The notes under the pieces were generated by a model that made no database searches, was not told the DNA's origin, and saw nothing but the letters and a program-made list of their open reading frames with translations. Positions 49,732 through 58,805 of a stretch of 64,000 nt of DNA are shown piece by piece. The stretch's first letter is position 1; each line of letters begins with the position of its first letter. Made by a program: the position numbers and the translations under genes. Source of the stretch: Devosia sp. Root413D1 (lineage in GTDB: Bacteria; Pseudomonadota; Alphaproteobacteria; Rhizobiales; Devosiaceae); NCBI RefSeq assembly GCF_001425235.1, contig NZ_LMEA01000010.1, positions 68,275-132,274 of the forward strand. Reading direction: 5' to 3'.

Positions 49732-51815
49732 TGGCTGACGCAGGCGCCGCACGGCCCGACATGGACCCGAAGAGCGTTCCAGTCCTGTCGGTCAGGGATC
49801 TCAAGGTGGAGTTCACCGGTTCCGGTCGTGCGGTGCCTGTGGTGCGGGGCGTCGATTTCGACGTCTACGCCAATGAAGTGCTCTGCATCGTCGGCGAAAG
49901 CGGATCGGGCAAGAGCGTTACTTCCCTCGCGATCACCGGGCTGTTGCCCGAGACCGCGCGGGTCTCCGGCTCGATCCGGCTCGGCAAGCTCGAGGTGATC
50001 GGGGCCGAGCCGGAAACGCTGCGCCAGATGCGCGGGCGCGATGTCGGCTTCATCTTCCAGGACCCGACGACGACGCTCAATCCAGTGCTGCCGGTCGGCC
50101 GGCAGATCACCGAGGGGCAGGTGGCGCACGGGCTGCTCGCCAAGGGCGAGGCGCAGAAACGCGCCGCCGAGCTGCTGCGCGAAGTCGATATCGCCGATCC
50201 CGAAGGACGGGTCGCTCAGTATCCGCATCAGTTTTCCGGCGGCATGCGGCAGCGGGCGGTGATCGCCATGGCGATGGCCGGACAGCCGAACCTGATCATT
50301 GCGGACGAGCCGACCACGGCGCTCGACGTCACGGTACAGGCGCAGGTGCTGGCAGTGCTGGCGCGGCGACAGGCCGAGACCGGCGCGGCGGTGATCCTCA
50401 TTACCCACGATCTTGGCGTGGTGGCGGAAGTCGCCGACCGGGTGGCGGTGATGTATGGCGGCCGGATCGTCGAGACCGGCCCGGTGGCCGAGCTGTTCCG
50501 CTCACCCCGGCACCCCTATACGCGGGCGCTGCTGCGCTCGATCCCGCGGATCGACACCACCGATGCGCGGCTCGACCCGATTCCCGGGCAGCCGCCGACG
50601 CCCAGCGCGCTGCCGACCGGCTGCAGTTTCCACCCGCGCTGCGCCCTGGCGGTGGGTCGGGCCCGTTGCAGCGGCGAAGAACCATCCCTACGTGTCGTCA
50701 ACGAGCTGCAGCAGGCAGCTTGTCATTATGCGGACGAGATCCCCGTTGCGAGCGTAGTTGCCACGCCGCGCGAGGCGGCCGGCGGAGCCACCCCGCCGGC
50801 CAACCCGCTGCTCGTCGTCGATGACCTCAAGGTGCATTTCCCGGTTCGATCCTCGATCCTCCGCCGTACCATCGGCTGGGTGCGGGCCGTGGATGGCGTG
50901 AGCCTCTCGGTGCGACCGGGCGAGACGGTGAGCCTCGTCGGTGAATCCGGTTGCGGCAAGACCACCACCGGGCGCGCCATCATGGGGCTGATCGGGGCGA
51001 CGGGCGGCGATATCCGCTTCGAGGGTCAGTCGATCGTCGGGCTGGAGCGCGCCCAGATGCGCAAGGCCCGCCGGCAGATGCAGTATATTTTCCAGGACCC
51101 CTATGCCTCGCTCAACCCGGTGCTGACGGTCGAAGACATCGTCGCCGAGCCGCTGCGCATCCACGGCATCTATGACGAAATGGGCGGCGCGCCGCGCATT
51201 GCCGAGCTGTTCGATATGGTCGGGCTGTCGCGCTCGATGCTGGGGCGCTACCCGAGTGAGTTCTCGGGCGGGCAGAAGCAGCGCATCGGCATTGCCCGGG
51301 CGCTGGCGCTCAAGCCGCGGCTGCTGATCCTCGACGAGCCGGTGGCGGCGCTCGACGTGTCGATCCAGGCGCAGGTGATCAACCTGCTGCAGGACCTGCA
51401 GCGGGAGCTGGGGCTCGGCTACCTGTTCATCGCGCATAATCTCAGCGTGGTGCGGCACATCTCGGACCGCGTGGCGGTGATGTATCTGGGCCGCATCGTC
51501 GAAGAGAGCGGACGCGACACGCTCTACGACCAGCCGATCCACCCGTACACGCAGAGCCTTCTCTCTGCTGCGCCGGTGCCCGATCCGGCGGTGCGCGACA
51601 GCCGGCGGCGCATCGTGCTGGAAGGCGAGATCCCCAATCCGGCCAAGCCACCCAGCGGTTGCACCTTCCACCCGCGCTGCTTTCGCGCCACCGAGCGCTG
51701 CCGCAGCGAGGCGCCGGTATTCGCGGCCTACCCGGGGCTCGAGACACGTACGTCGTGCCACCATGCCGGGCCGTTGTCGGTGGTCGCCGAACGGCAGCTG
51801 GAGGCGGCGCGATGA
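49731..51815 (+). CDS. Fused dipeptide ABC transporter ATPase (DppD-DppF in one chain)
   Basis: 694 aa, two complete ABC modules in one protein. First: Walker A GESGSGKS (55-62), signature FSGGMRQR, Walker [13 protein letters not shown]. Second: GESGCGKTT, signature FSGGQKQR, Walker [13 protein letters not shown]. Each module ends with the oligopeptide-transporter C-terminal domain and its Fe-S-like cysteines ([32 protein letters not shown]). Residues ~345-370 are the linker. Fusions of this sort are known (e.g. GsiA-like). The later - strand importer uses two separate ATPases instead. Confidence 0.93.
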   Translation: MADAGAARPDMDPKSVPVLSVRDLKVEFTGSGRAVPVVRGVDFDVYANEVLCIVGESGSGKSVTSLAITGLLPETARVSGSIRLGKLEVIGAEPETLRQMRGRDVGFIFQDPTTTLNPVLPVGRQITEGQVAHGLLAKGEAQKRAAELLREVDIADPEGRVAQYPHQFSGGMRQRAVIAMAMAGQPNLIIADEPTTALDVTVQAQVLAVLARRQAETGAAVILITHDLGVVAEVADRVAVMYGGRIVETGPVAELFRSPRHPYTRALLRSIPRIDTTDARLDPIPGQPPTPSALPTGCSFHPRCALAVGRARCSGEEPSLRVVNELQQAACHYADEIPVASVVATPREAAGGATPPANPLLVVDDLKVHFPVRSSILRRTIGWVRAVDGVSLSVRPGETVSLVGESGCGKTTTGRAIMGLIGATGGDIRFEGQSIVGLERAQMRKARRQMQYIFQDPYASLNPVLTVEDIVAEPLRIHGIYDEMGGAPRIAELFDMVGLSRSMLGRYPSEFSGGQKQRIGIARALALKPRLLILDEPVAALDVSIQAQVINLLQDLQRELGLGYLFIAHNLSVVRHISDRVAVMYLGRIVEESGRDTLYDQPIHPYTQSLLSAAPVPDPAVRDSRRRIVLEGEIPNPAKPPSGCTFHPRCFRATERCRSEAPVFAAYPGLETRTSCHHAGPLSVVAERQLEAAR

Positions 51816-52687
51816 AGCTCCTCCACTCGACACGATCGGTGCTGCAGCGGCTGCTGCGTAGCCCCGGTTCGGCGCTGGCGCTGCTGTTCCTCCTCGGCAT
51901 CACGCTGGCGGCGATCTTGGCGGATTTCCTGCCGCTCAACCCCTATGCACAGAAGCTGGTCAACGCGCTCAACGGGCCATCGGCAGCCAATTGGTTCGGC
52001 ACCGACGAGGTGGGCCGCGATATCCTGGCGCGCGTGGTGTTCGGGGCGCGGACCTCACTGCTCACTGCGGCCGGCGCGGTGGCGATCGCGGCGGTGATCG
52101 GGGTGCCGATCGGGCTGGTCGCCGGGTTCTTCGGTGGCTGGCGCGACGCGACGCTGATGCGCTTCGTCGATGTGCTGCTGGCGCTGCCGGCGATCCTCTT
52201 CGCCATGGCGATGATCGCGGTGCTGGGGCGCAGCCAGGTGGCAGCGCTGATCGCGGTGGGGATTACCGGCATTCCGAGCTTTGCCCGCATCACCCGGGCA
52301 CAGGTGCTGTCGCTCAGGCGGCGCGATTTCGTCACCGCCGTCGAGGCGTTCGGCGGCAGCTCGGCCTACAACATGTTCCGCACGATCCTGCCCAACTCAT
52401 GGAGCCCGATCTTCGTCCAGATCGTCGTGCTCTGCTCGGTAGCGATCCTGCTCGAGGCGGCCTTGTCCTTCCTCGGCGTCGGGGTGGCGCCGCCGACCCC
52501 GAGCTGGGGCGAGATGCTGCGCACCGGCAAATCCTACCTGCATGAGGCGCCGTACTATGCGGTGCTGCCGGGCATCGTGCTGACGCTGACCATCCTCAGC
52601 TTCGACACTATCGGTCGGGCGCTGGCCGGCATTCTCGAGAACCGCAGCGAGGTCGTCACGCCCGCCAAGGTCGGGGGCACACCATGA
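51812..52687 (+). CDS. Dipeptide-type ABC transporter permease (DppC-like)
   Basis: 291 aa from ATG 51812, overlapping the ATPase stop (ATGA). First membrane segment LALLFLLGITLAAILADFLPL, then the conserved NWFGTDEVGRDILARVVFGARTSL typical of DppC/OppC, about six membrane segments in total, EAA loop DFVTAVEAFGGSSAYNMFRTILPN, and the terminal PSWGEMLRTGKSYL. Here DppC-type precedes DppB-type, the reverse of the usual order. Confidence 0.92.
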   Translation: MKLLHSTRSVLQRLLRSPGSALALLFLLGITLAAILADFLPLNPYAQKLVNALNGPSAANWFGTDEVGRDILARVVFGARTSLLTAAGAVAIAAVIGVPIGLVAGFFGGWRDATLMRFVDVLLALPAILFAMAMIAVLGRSQVAALIAVGITGIPSFARITRAQVLSLRRRDFVTAVEAFGGSSAYNMFRTILPNSWSPIFVQIVVLCSVAILLEAALSFLGVGVAPPTPSWGEMLRTGKSYLHEAPYYAVLPGIVLTLTILSFDTIGRALAGILENRSEVVTPAKVGGTP

Positions 52688-53631
52688 TCGGCTTCGTGTT
52701 GCGGCGTTTCGGGCAGTTGCTGCCGGTGCTGCTGCTGGCCTCGATCGGCATCTGGGCGATGATCTTCGCAGTGCCGGGCGGGCCGATCGGCATGCTGGTG
52801 GGCGAGAACGCCACACCCGAGGCGATCGCCGCGGCGGAGAAGCAGTTCGGTCTCGATCGGCCGGCGGTGGTGCAATATCTCGACTGGCTGTGGAATGCCC
52901 TGCAGGGCAATTTCGGCATGTCGATCCATGGCCGTGAGCCGGTGCTGCACCTGATCGGGCAGCGGCTGCCGGCGACGCTGCACCTGGCGGTGGCGGCGAC
53001 CATCGTGTCGCTGCTGATCGGCATTCCCGTCGCCATCCTCAGCGCGCTGAAGCCCGGCTCGTGGATCGACCGGGTGCTGAGCGCCTGGAGCGCGCTGGCG
53101 CTGGGAGTGCCGACCTTCTGGCTGGGGATCCTGTTGATCCTCCTGTTCGCGGTGGAACTGCACTGGCTGCCTTCCGCTTCGGGTTACGTGCCGATCTGGG
53201 AAGATCCGCTGGCGGCGCTGCGCAACCTGGCGCTGCCGGCGCTGACGCTCGGGGTCTATGTCTCGGGCATCCTGGCGCGGTTCCTGCGCGCTTCGCTGGT
53301 CGGCGAATTGCGCGCCGACTACGTGCGCACCGCGCGTTCCAAGGGGCTGCCGGAGCGGCAGGTGGTCGGCACCCATATCATGCGCAATGCGCTGCTGCCG
53401 TTCGTCACCATTGTCGGGTTGATGATGGCCAACTTCATCGGCGGGGCGGTGGTGACCGAGGCGGTGTTCACCTATCCGGGGCTCGGGCGGTTGCTGATCC
53501 AGGCGATCAGCACGCGCGACTATCCGCTGATCCAGGGCTGCATCGTGGTGATCCTGGTGCTCTATATCGGCATCAACATGGCCGTCGACGTGCTCTACGC
53601 CTATATCGACCCACGGATCGAATACAGCTGA
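52684..53631 (+). CDS. Dipeptide-type ABC transporter permease (DppB-like)
   Basis: 315 aa, ATGA overlap with the previous permease. Begins IGFVLRRFGQLLPVLLLASIGIWAMIFAVPG (membrane segment 1) followed by the periplasmic LGLDxP-like GLDRPAVVQYLDWLWNALQGNFGMSI. EAA loop RADYVRTARSKGLPERQVVGTHIMRNALLP. Six membrane segments. The stop shares its last base with the next gene's ATG. Confidence 0.92.
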   Translation: MIGFVLRRFGQLLPVLLLASIGIWAMIFAVPGGPIGMLVGENATPEAIAAAEKQFGLDRPAVVQYLDWLWNALQGNFGMSIHGREPVLHLIGQRLPATLHLAVAATIVSLLIGIPVAILSALKPGSWIDRVLSAWSALALGVPTFWLGILLILLFAVELHWLPSASGYVPIWEDPLAALRNLALPALTLGVYVSGILARFLRASLVGELRADYVRTARSKGLPERQVVGTHIMRNALLPFVTIVGLMMANFIGGAVVTEAVFTYPGLGRLLIQAISTRDYPLIQGCIVVILVLYIGINMAVDVLYAYIDPRIEYS

Positions 53632-54422
53632 TGACAGAACCGGCACCGCGCAATCCGGCGCAGCTTTTTGACCTCTCGGGCCAGGTGGCGCTGGTCACCG
53701 GCGCCTCCAGGGGACTTGGCTGGGCGGTGGCGCAGACGCTGGCTGCCGCGGGCGCCCGCGTGGTGCTGACCGGGCGGCGTGCCGAGTTGCTCGAAGAGCG
53801 GCTCGAGCAGATGCTCGGCTGGGGGTTCAGCGCCGAGATCGCGGCCTTCGATGCCGCCGACGGCGATGCGGCGGTCGAGGCGCTCAACGATATCGCGGCC
53901 CGGCATGGGCGGCTCGACATCCTCTATTCGAACACCGCCGCCGGGGTGCGAAAGCCGTTCGTCGAACTCGACGAAGCCGAGTGGCAATCGGTGATCGATG
54001 GCAGTCTCACCGCCGGATGGCGGCTGGCGCGGCATGCGGCGCCATTGATGATCAAGGCGGGTTACGGGCGGATCGTTTTCGTCTCGTCGATCAACGCCAC
54101 GGTCGCCCGGCCGGGGATCAGTGCCTATGTGACGGCCAAGACCGCGCTGCATGGGCTGGTGCGTGGGCTGGCGGTGGAACTGGCGCCCAATGGCATCACC
54201 GTCAATGCCCTGGCGCCGGGCTACTTCCTCACCGATGGCAACGCGCCTTTGCGCGGCGCGGTGCCGGAGTTCCAGCAGAAGATTGCCGACCGCACGCCGA
54301 TGGCGCGCTGGGGCGATCCACCCGAACTCGGTGCGGCTGCCCTCTATCTCGCCTCACGCGCCTCGGGCTACACCACCGGCAGCGTCATTACCGTCGATGG
54401 CGGACTCACCGCCGCGATCTGA
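53631..54422 (+). CDS. Short-chain dehydrogenase/reductase (SDR)
   Basis: 263 aa from ATG 53631; the longer open frame upstream is within the permease. Cofactor motif TGASRGLG (23-30), catalytic S152/S153 in VSSINA, Y166 and K170 in YVTAK, and the C-terminal SGYTTGSVITVDGG. The usual NNAG is changed to SNTAAG. Its overlap with the importer makes a role on the imported compound or its breakdown product likely, e.g. oxidation of a hydroxy group. Confidence 0.88.
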   Translation: MTEPAPRNPAQLFDLSGQVALVTGASRGLGWAVAQTLAAAGARVVLTGRRAELLEERLEQMLGWGFSAEIAAFDAADGDAAVEALNDIAARHGRLDILYSNTAAGVRKPFVELDEAEWQSVIDGSLTAGWRLARHAAPLMIKAGYGRIVFVSSINATVARPGISAYVTAKTALHGLVRGLAVELAPNGITVNALAPGYFLTDGNAPLRGAVPEFQQKIADRTPMARWGDPPELGAAALYLASRASGYTTGSVITVDGGLTAAI

Positions 54423-54443
54423 AGTTTTCAAGGAAACCATCGA

Positions 54444-55502
54444 ATGTCCGAGACCAAGATGCACCTTGTCCCGTGGGACCGGCTGCAGGCGAATACCCTA
54501 AGTGTTTTCCGCGCCGCCGGGTCGGAGCCGCGGGAAGCCCAACTGATCGCCGAGCATCTGGTGGAAGCGAACCTGCGTGGCCACGATTCTCACGGCGTCG
54601 GCGTGGTGCCGATGTATATCAACGGCGTGAAGTCCGGTGGCATGGTGATGAACCAGAGCCTCAAGGTGGCGATCGATACCGGCGCCATGCTGATCTGCGA
54701 TGCGGGGCAGGGCGCCGGGCAGGTGATGGCGCATGATGCGATGGCGCTCGGCATCGCCCGCGCCAAGGACGAAGGCAGTGCCATCGTCAGCCTCCGCAAC
54801 AGCCATCACATCGGGCGCATCGGCCACTGGGCCGAGCAGTGCGCGGCGGCCGGCATGGTGTCGATCCATTTCGTCAACGTGGTCGCCGGCGCCATCGTCG
54901 CGCCGTTCGGCGGCACGCAATCGCGGCTCGGCACGAACCCATTTGCCGCAGCCTTCCCGCGCGATGGCGCGCCGCCGGTGGTGGTGGATTTCGCCACCTC
55001 CAAGCTCGCTGCCGGCAAGGTGCGCGTGGCGCACAACAAGGGGGTCGAGCTGCCGCCCGGGGCGCTGCTCGACAACCAGGGCAAGCCTACCATCAACCCT
55101 GGTGCCCTGTTCGAAACCCCGCCGGGTTCGCTGACGACGTTCGGCGAGCATAAGGGCTGGGGTCTGATGCTGGCCTGCGAGCTGCTGGGTGCGGCGCTGG
55201 TCGGGGCGCCGACGCAGCATGAGAAGGCGGGCAGCGGCGCGGTGATCAACTCGATGTTCTCGGTGATCGTCTCGCCGGAGCGGCTGGGGACAGCCGGACC
55301 GTTCGCGGCCGAGATGGAAGCGGTGCTGGGCTGGGTGCTGTCGGAGAACGAGGGCGGCGGCAGTGTGAAGCTGCCGGGGATGCCCGAGCTCGAGACGAGG
55401 GCGAAGCGCCTCGCGGAGGGCGTGCCCGTAGATGCGGCGACACTCGAGCAGCTCGAGGCGTCGGCGCGCGATGTCGGGCTTAAGGGCTTCGGGGCTGTCT
55501 GA
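54444..55502 (+). CDS. Malate/L-lactate dehydrogenase-like (Ldh_2) NAD(P)-dependent oxidoreductase
   Basis: 352 aa. Ldh_2 signatures: LVEANLRGHDSHGVGVVPMYINGVKSGGMV (~35-65, with the catalytic-region DSHG), SLRNSHHIGRIGHWAEQCAAAGMVSIHFVN, APFGGTQSRLGTNPFAAAFP, VVVDFATSKLAAGKV. Family members act on 2-hydroxy acids, ureidoglycolate, or cyclic imines such as delta-1-piperideine-2-carboxylate. With D-amino-acid and transaminase genes nearby, reduction of a cyclic imino acid is one possibility. The stop shares one base with the M81 gene that follows. Confidence 0.88.
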   Translation: MSETKMHLVPWDRLQANTLSVFRAAGSEPREAQLIAEHLVEANLRGHDSHGVGVVPMYINGVKSGGMVMNQSLKVAIDTGAMLICDAGQGAGQVMAHDAMALGIARAKDEGSAIVSLRNSHHIGRIGHWAEQCAAAGMVSIHFVNVVAGAIVAPFGGTQSRLGTNPFAAAFPRDGAPPVVVDFATSKLAAGKVRVAHNKGVELPPGALLDNQGKPTINPGALFETPPGSLTTFGEHKGWGLMLACELLGAALVGAPTQHEKAGSGAVINSMFSVIVSPERLGTAGPFAAEMEAVLGWVLSENEGGGSVKLPGMPELETRAKRLAEGVPVDAATLEQLEASARDVGLKGFGAV

Positions 55503-56953
55503 TGCGCATCTTCATCGCGGCGCTAGGCACTGAGACCAACACGTTCTCGCCACTGCCGACCGGACGGAAGACGTTCGAGGAAACCCTGTGGGTCCGCCGC
55601 GATGCCAGCCTCAGCTCGGACAATTATTTCGTCCTGCCGCTGAGGGAGTGGCGCCGCCTCGCCGAGGCGGCGGGTGACGAGGTGATCGAAAGCCTCTCGG
55701 CCTTTGCGCAGCCGGCGGGTCGTACGGTGCAGGCGGTATGGGAGGAACTGCGAGATACGCTGCTCGGCGACCTCCGGGCCGCCGGTCAGCTCGACCTGGT
55801 GCTGCTGAACCTCCATGGCGCGATGGCGTCGGAGCAGTGCGACGACTGCGAGGGCGAGCTGGTCGAGATGGTGCGCCAGGTGGTCGGGCCTGAGGTCACC
55901 GTGGGCGTCGAGTTCGACCTCCACTGCCACATCTCCGAGCGGCTGATGCGCCATGCCGACCTGCTGGTGCTCTACAAGGAGTATCCGCATACCGATGTCG
56001 CCGAGCGCGGGGCGGAGCTGTTCGAGCTGGGGCGCCGTACCGTGCTGGGCGAGATCAAGCCGGTGATGGCGCTGCGTGATCTTCGCATGCTCGATGTGTG
56101 GCGCACTTCGGATGCGCCAGTGCGCGCGCTGGTCGACTGGATGCAGGCGGCCGAGCAGTGCGACAATATCCTGTCGGTCAGCTTCGGGCACGGCTTCCCC
56201 TGGGCCGATGTGCCCGATGTCGGGGCGAAGACGCTGGTGGTGACCGATGGCGATGCGGCGCTGGCCGAGGCGGTGGCAAAGGAACTCGGCGACCGCATCT
56301 GGGCGCTGCGCGAGACCTATGCGGCAAACCTGCTCGACGTGGCCGAGACGATGGCGGCGATTGCTGGCGGCAATGGCTGCACAGTGGTCGCCGATATCTC
56401 CGACAATGCCGGGTGCGGTGCGGCAAGCGACTCGACCTTCCTGCTCGAGCCGCTGCTCGCCGCGAAAGCCGAGCGGGCACTGTTCGGGCTGCTATGGGAC
56501 CCCGCGGCGGTGCGGATCTGCGAAGAGGCCGGCGAAGGCGCGACGCTGGGGCTACGGATCGGCGGCAAGGTCAGCGCCATGTCGGGCCGGCCGGTGGATG
56601 TCGAGGCCAGGGTGCTGAAGCTCATCCATGATGCCAAGGTGAGCTATGGCGACGGCAAGATGCCGATGGGCGATGCGGTGCTGCTCGATGCCGGCGGCGT
56701 CCACATCGTCATCAACACCATCCGCACGCAGACCTTCAATCCGGATGCGTTTACGCAGTTCGGCATCGATTTGCGCGATTATCGGACGGTGGTGCTGAAG
56801 TCGGCGCAGCACTTCCATGCCGGCTTCGCGCCGGTGGCCGACCGGATCATCTACGCGGTGGCCGAGGGCACTTCATCGCCGGATTTCCGGACGCTGCCAC
56901 TGCCGCATGCCGGGCGGCCGTTATGGCCGCAGGTGGCGGATCCGTGGGCGTGA
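55502..56953 (+). CDS. M81 family metallopeptidase (MlrC-like), paralogue 4
   Basis: 483 aa. Motifs: TETNTFSPL (10-18), LHGAM (104-108), DDCEGE (114-119), putative metal site EFDLHCH (137-143), EYPHTD (160-165), SDNAGCGAASDS. It shares ETNTFSPL and DDCEG with paralogue 2. Its ATG overlaps the Ldh_2 stop by one base, so it is the last gene of the importer-SDR-Ldh_2 operon, which thus has an M81 gene at each end (46600 and 55502). Confidence 0.88.
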   Translation: MRIFIAALGTETNTFSPLPTGRKTFEETLWVRRDASLSSDNYFVLPLREWRRLAEAAGDEVIESLSAFAQPAGRTVQAVWEELRDTLLGDLRAAGQLDLVLLNLHGAMASEQCDDCEGELVEMVRQVVGPEVTVGVEFDLHCHISERLMRHADLLVLYKEYPHTDVAERGAELFELGRRTVLGEIKPVMALRDLRMLDVWRTSDAPVRALVDWMQAAEQCDNILSVSFGHGFPWADVPDVGAKTLVVTDGDAALAEAVAKELGDRIWALRETYAANLLDVAETMAAIAGGNGCTVVADISDNAGCGAASDSTFLLEPLLAAKAERALFGLLWDPAAVRICEEAGEGATLGLRIGGKVSAMSGRPVDVEARVLKLIHDAKVSYGDGKMPMGDAVLLDAGGVHIVINTIRTQTFNPDAFTQFGIDLRDYRTVVLKSAQHFHAGFAPVADRIIYAVAEGTSSPDFRTLPLPHAGRPLWPQVADPWA

Positions 56954-56967
56954 CGGGCACCAACTGA

Positions 56968-57105
56968 CGCCGGTGCGGGCTGACCCCCACCCTTGATCCC
57001 TCCCCCTAAACATGGGGAGGGAGACGCAGACTGCGATGTCAGTGCGGGGGTCTCCCTCCCCCTTGCGGGGAGGGGACAGGGGTGGGGGGCAGCCCGCACC
57101 GGCCT
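56968..57105. repeat. GC-rich interspersed inverted repeat between convergent genes
   Basis: Second copy of the 37895-38015 element: outer words gcgggctgacccccaccc and ggtggggggcagcccgc, inner arms catggggagggaga and tctccctcccccttgcgggg. It fills the gap between convergent genes ending at 56953 and 57116 and may act as a two-way terminator. Confidence 0.7.
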
Positions 57106-57115
57106 ATCGAGCGGT

Positions 57116-57601
57116 TCAGACCTTGTGCCCCGGCCATCCCATCAGCAGCTTTACGTCCTTCTCGGCTTCCTTGGCCTTCGCCGCATCCTTGAACACCCGC
57201 ATGACGCATTGCGGTTTCTTCCTATCGATCACGTCATAGACCAGGTGGTAGCCGGTCTTGTCGAAGATCGGGCCGATCCAGCCGGCGCAGTGGTCGCAGT
57301 AGCGGCCCATCGGCTCGGCGTCGTTGTCCATGACCTTGCTCAGGCTCGGGCAGACATTCATCCGCAATTCGAGGCGATCCTCGTTGCGGTCGATGTCCAT
57401 GTCGCAGTTTTCTTCGATCTTGATGTGGGTCCAGTACTCCTCCATGCCCGCGAGACCCTTGGTCTGGATCAGCTCGAGGATGTGCTTTTCCTGGTTCTTC
57501 GAGATGGCGAGGAAATAGGCTTCGAGCACCTCCTCACCCTGCGCCTCGAGGAACTTGAACACCTCGTTGTAGAAGCGAGTGTAGTGATCGGACGGGATCA
57601 T
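57116..57601 (-). CDS. Four-cysteine small protein B, possibly ATC-hydrolase-like
   Basis: 161 aa, no signal peptide. Helical N-terminus, then ENCDMDI (C66), NVCPS (C84), RYCDHC (C102, C105) and KKPQCVMRVFK (C132). The spacing 18-18 between the first three cysteines, and the surrounding words ENCD-x-D-I and C-D, match the neighbouring 149-aa protein, so the two are paralogues. The pattern (C...C...G/K-x-x-C...R) recalls the L-2-amino-thiazoline-4-carboxylate hydrolase family, an assignment from memory of that family's motif. The ATG overlaps the neighbour's stop (ATGA). Last gene of a peptide-importer operon. Confidence 0.6.
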   Translation of the reverse strand: MIPSDHYTRFYNEVFKFLEAQGEEVLEAYFLAISKNQEKHILELIQTKGLAGMEEYWTHIKIEENCDMDIDRNEDRLELRMNVCPSLSKVMDNDAEPMGRYCDHCAGWIGPIFDKTGYHLVYDVIDRKKPQCVMRVFKDAAKAKEAEKDVKLLMGWPGHKV

Positions 57602-58047
57602 GTGCGCCTCCTGATGACCTGGCGGCAGGCGCCGGGGCCGGTGATTTCGGTGTCGATGGCGAAGGGCGAGCCCTCGGCCATGCCCTCATTGGTGCGGGTG
57701 GTCTGGTCGCAGAAATGCGGCGAGGGGGTGCCGACAAGCTTGGCGACGTGGTGCCAGGCGGTGCAGTGGCGGACGGTGAGGACGATCTCGTCGTCGCCGA
57801 CCGCGATATCGTAGTCGCAGTTCTCGCGATCGAAGAAGTGCCGCCAGTGGCGCACCAACTGTCCGGTATCGCCGGCCAGCAGATCCTCATGGATCGAGCG
57901 ATAGACGTCCTTGCCGACCTTGCGGAAAATATCGTCCATCGCGGCAAGGCCGAACTTGCCGATGATGAACTCGATGGTGGTGTCGGTCGCGCCATGGAAA
58001 TCGAGGTGCACTTCGCCGGTCTCGGCGTAGCGGAGTTTTTCACTCAT
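57598..58047 (-). CDS. Four-cysteine small protein A, possibly ATC-hydrolase-like
   Basis: 149 aa from ATG 58047 (MSEKLRYAETGE), overlapping the SDR stop (ATGA); the longer open frame is within the SDR gene. C77 in RENCDYDI, C95 in VRHCTAWHH, C113 in HFCDQT and C141 in GPGACRQVIRR; spacing 18-18-28 against 18-18-30 in protein B. Acidic and His residues around C95 (H94, H99, H100) could help bind a metal. The pair may form a hetero-oligomer. If related to ATC hydrolases, the substrate would be a thiazoline or other cyclic amino acid. Function unproven. Confidence 0.6.
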   Translation of the reverse strand: MSEKLRYAETGEVHLDFHGATDTTIEFIIGKFGLAAMDDIFRKVGKDVYRSIHEDLLAGDTGQLVRHWRHFFDRENCDYDIAVGDDEIVLTVRHCTAWHHVAKLVGTPSPHFCDQTTRTNEGMAEGSPFAIDTEITGPGACRQVIRRRT

Positions 58048-58805
58048 GCTTGGGGCTCCCAGGACATCTGATTGGCGAGGATGCCGCCATCGACATAGAG
58101 CATCTGTCCGGTGATGTAGCGGGCGGCGGGTGAGGCGAGGAAGACGGCGGTGCCGCCGATATCGTCGGGCATGCCGACGCGACCGAGCGGGATCTGCCGT
58201 TCGAGCGCCGGGCGCACGCCCGGCGCCGCCAGCCCCTTCGCGGACAGGGGCGTCTCGATGATCCCCGGCCCGATGCCGTTGACGCGGATGCCGCGTTCGG
58301 CGAGCGTGACCGCAAGGTTGCGGACCAGCATCAGCACCGCGCCCTTCGAGGTGTCGTAGATGACGCTGTTCTTTTCGGCCGCCAGTGAGTTGGTCGAGCC
58401 GGTGCAGATGATGCTCGGATTCTCCTGACCCGGCGCCAGACCTTTGACGAAGGCCTGCGCGGCGAAGAGGTAGCCTTTCACGTTGAGGTTGAAGGTGCGG
58501 TCGAACGCCGCCTCGGTGAGGTCGTCGAAATTGGTGTCGAGATAAGTGCCGGCGTTGTTGACCAGCGTATCGAGCCGACCGAGTTTCGCGCGCGCCGCCG
58601 CGACGAAGCCCTGCGCACCAGCCACCGTCGAGAGATCGGCCTGGACGAAGTGGCATTCGGTCAGCTTGCCGAGCCGCGCGGCTGCCCCGCTATCGTCAGC
58701 GAGGTGCGAGTTGATCACCAGCCGCGCGCCGGTATGGGCAAAGGCCTCGGCGATGGCATAGCCGATGCCGGTGGTAGAACCTGTTATGGCGACGCACTGG
58801 CTCAT
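58044..58805 (-). CDS. Short-chain dehydrogenase/reductase (SDR)
   Basis: 253 aa. Classical SDR: ITGSTTGIG (7-15), NNAG in LVNNAGTYLD, catalytic Ser in CTGSTNSLAAEKNS, Y-x3-K in YDTSKGAV, and GQMLYVDGGI at the C-terminus. Its ATG overlaps the ATPase stop (ATGA) and its stop overlaps protein A. It is therefore embedded between a peptide importer and the four-cysteine pair, and probably oxidises or reduces their shared substrate. Confidence 0.9.
   Translation of the reverse strand: MSQCVAITGSTTGIGYAIAEAFAHTGARLVINSHLADDSGAAARLGKLTECHFVQADLSTVAGAQGFVAAARAKLGRLDTLVNNAGTYLDTNFDDLTEAAFDRTFNLNVKGYLFAAQAFVKGLAPGQENPSIICTGSTNSLAAEKNSVIYDTSKGAVLMLVRNLAVTLAERGIRVNGIGPGIIETPLSAKGLAAPGVRPALERQIPLGRVGMPDDIGGTAVFLASPAARYITGQMLYVDGGILANQMSWEPQA

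Noticed and set aside
46561-49752. Very long antisense open frame (over 1000 codons) on the - strand
   Set aside because: It is the antisense of M81 paralogue 3 and the dipeptide binding protein, both with clear family motifs; the translation is Arg/His/Asp-rich and without domains, as expected for shadows in GC-rich DNA.
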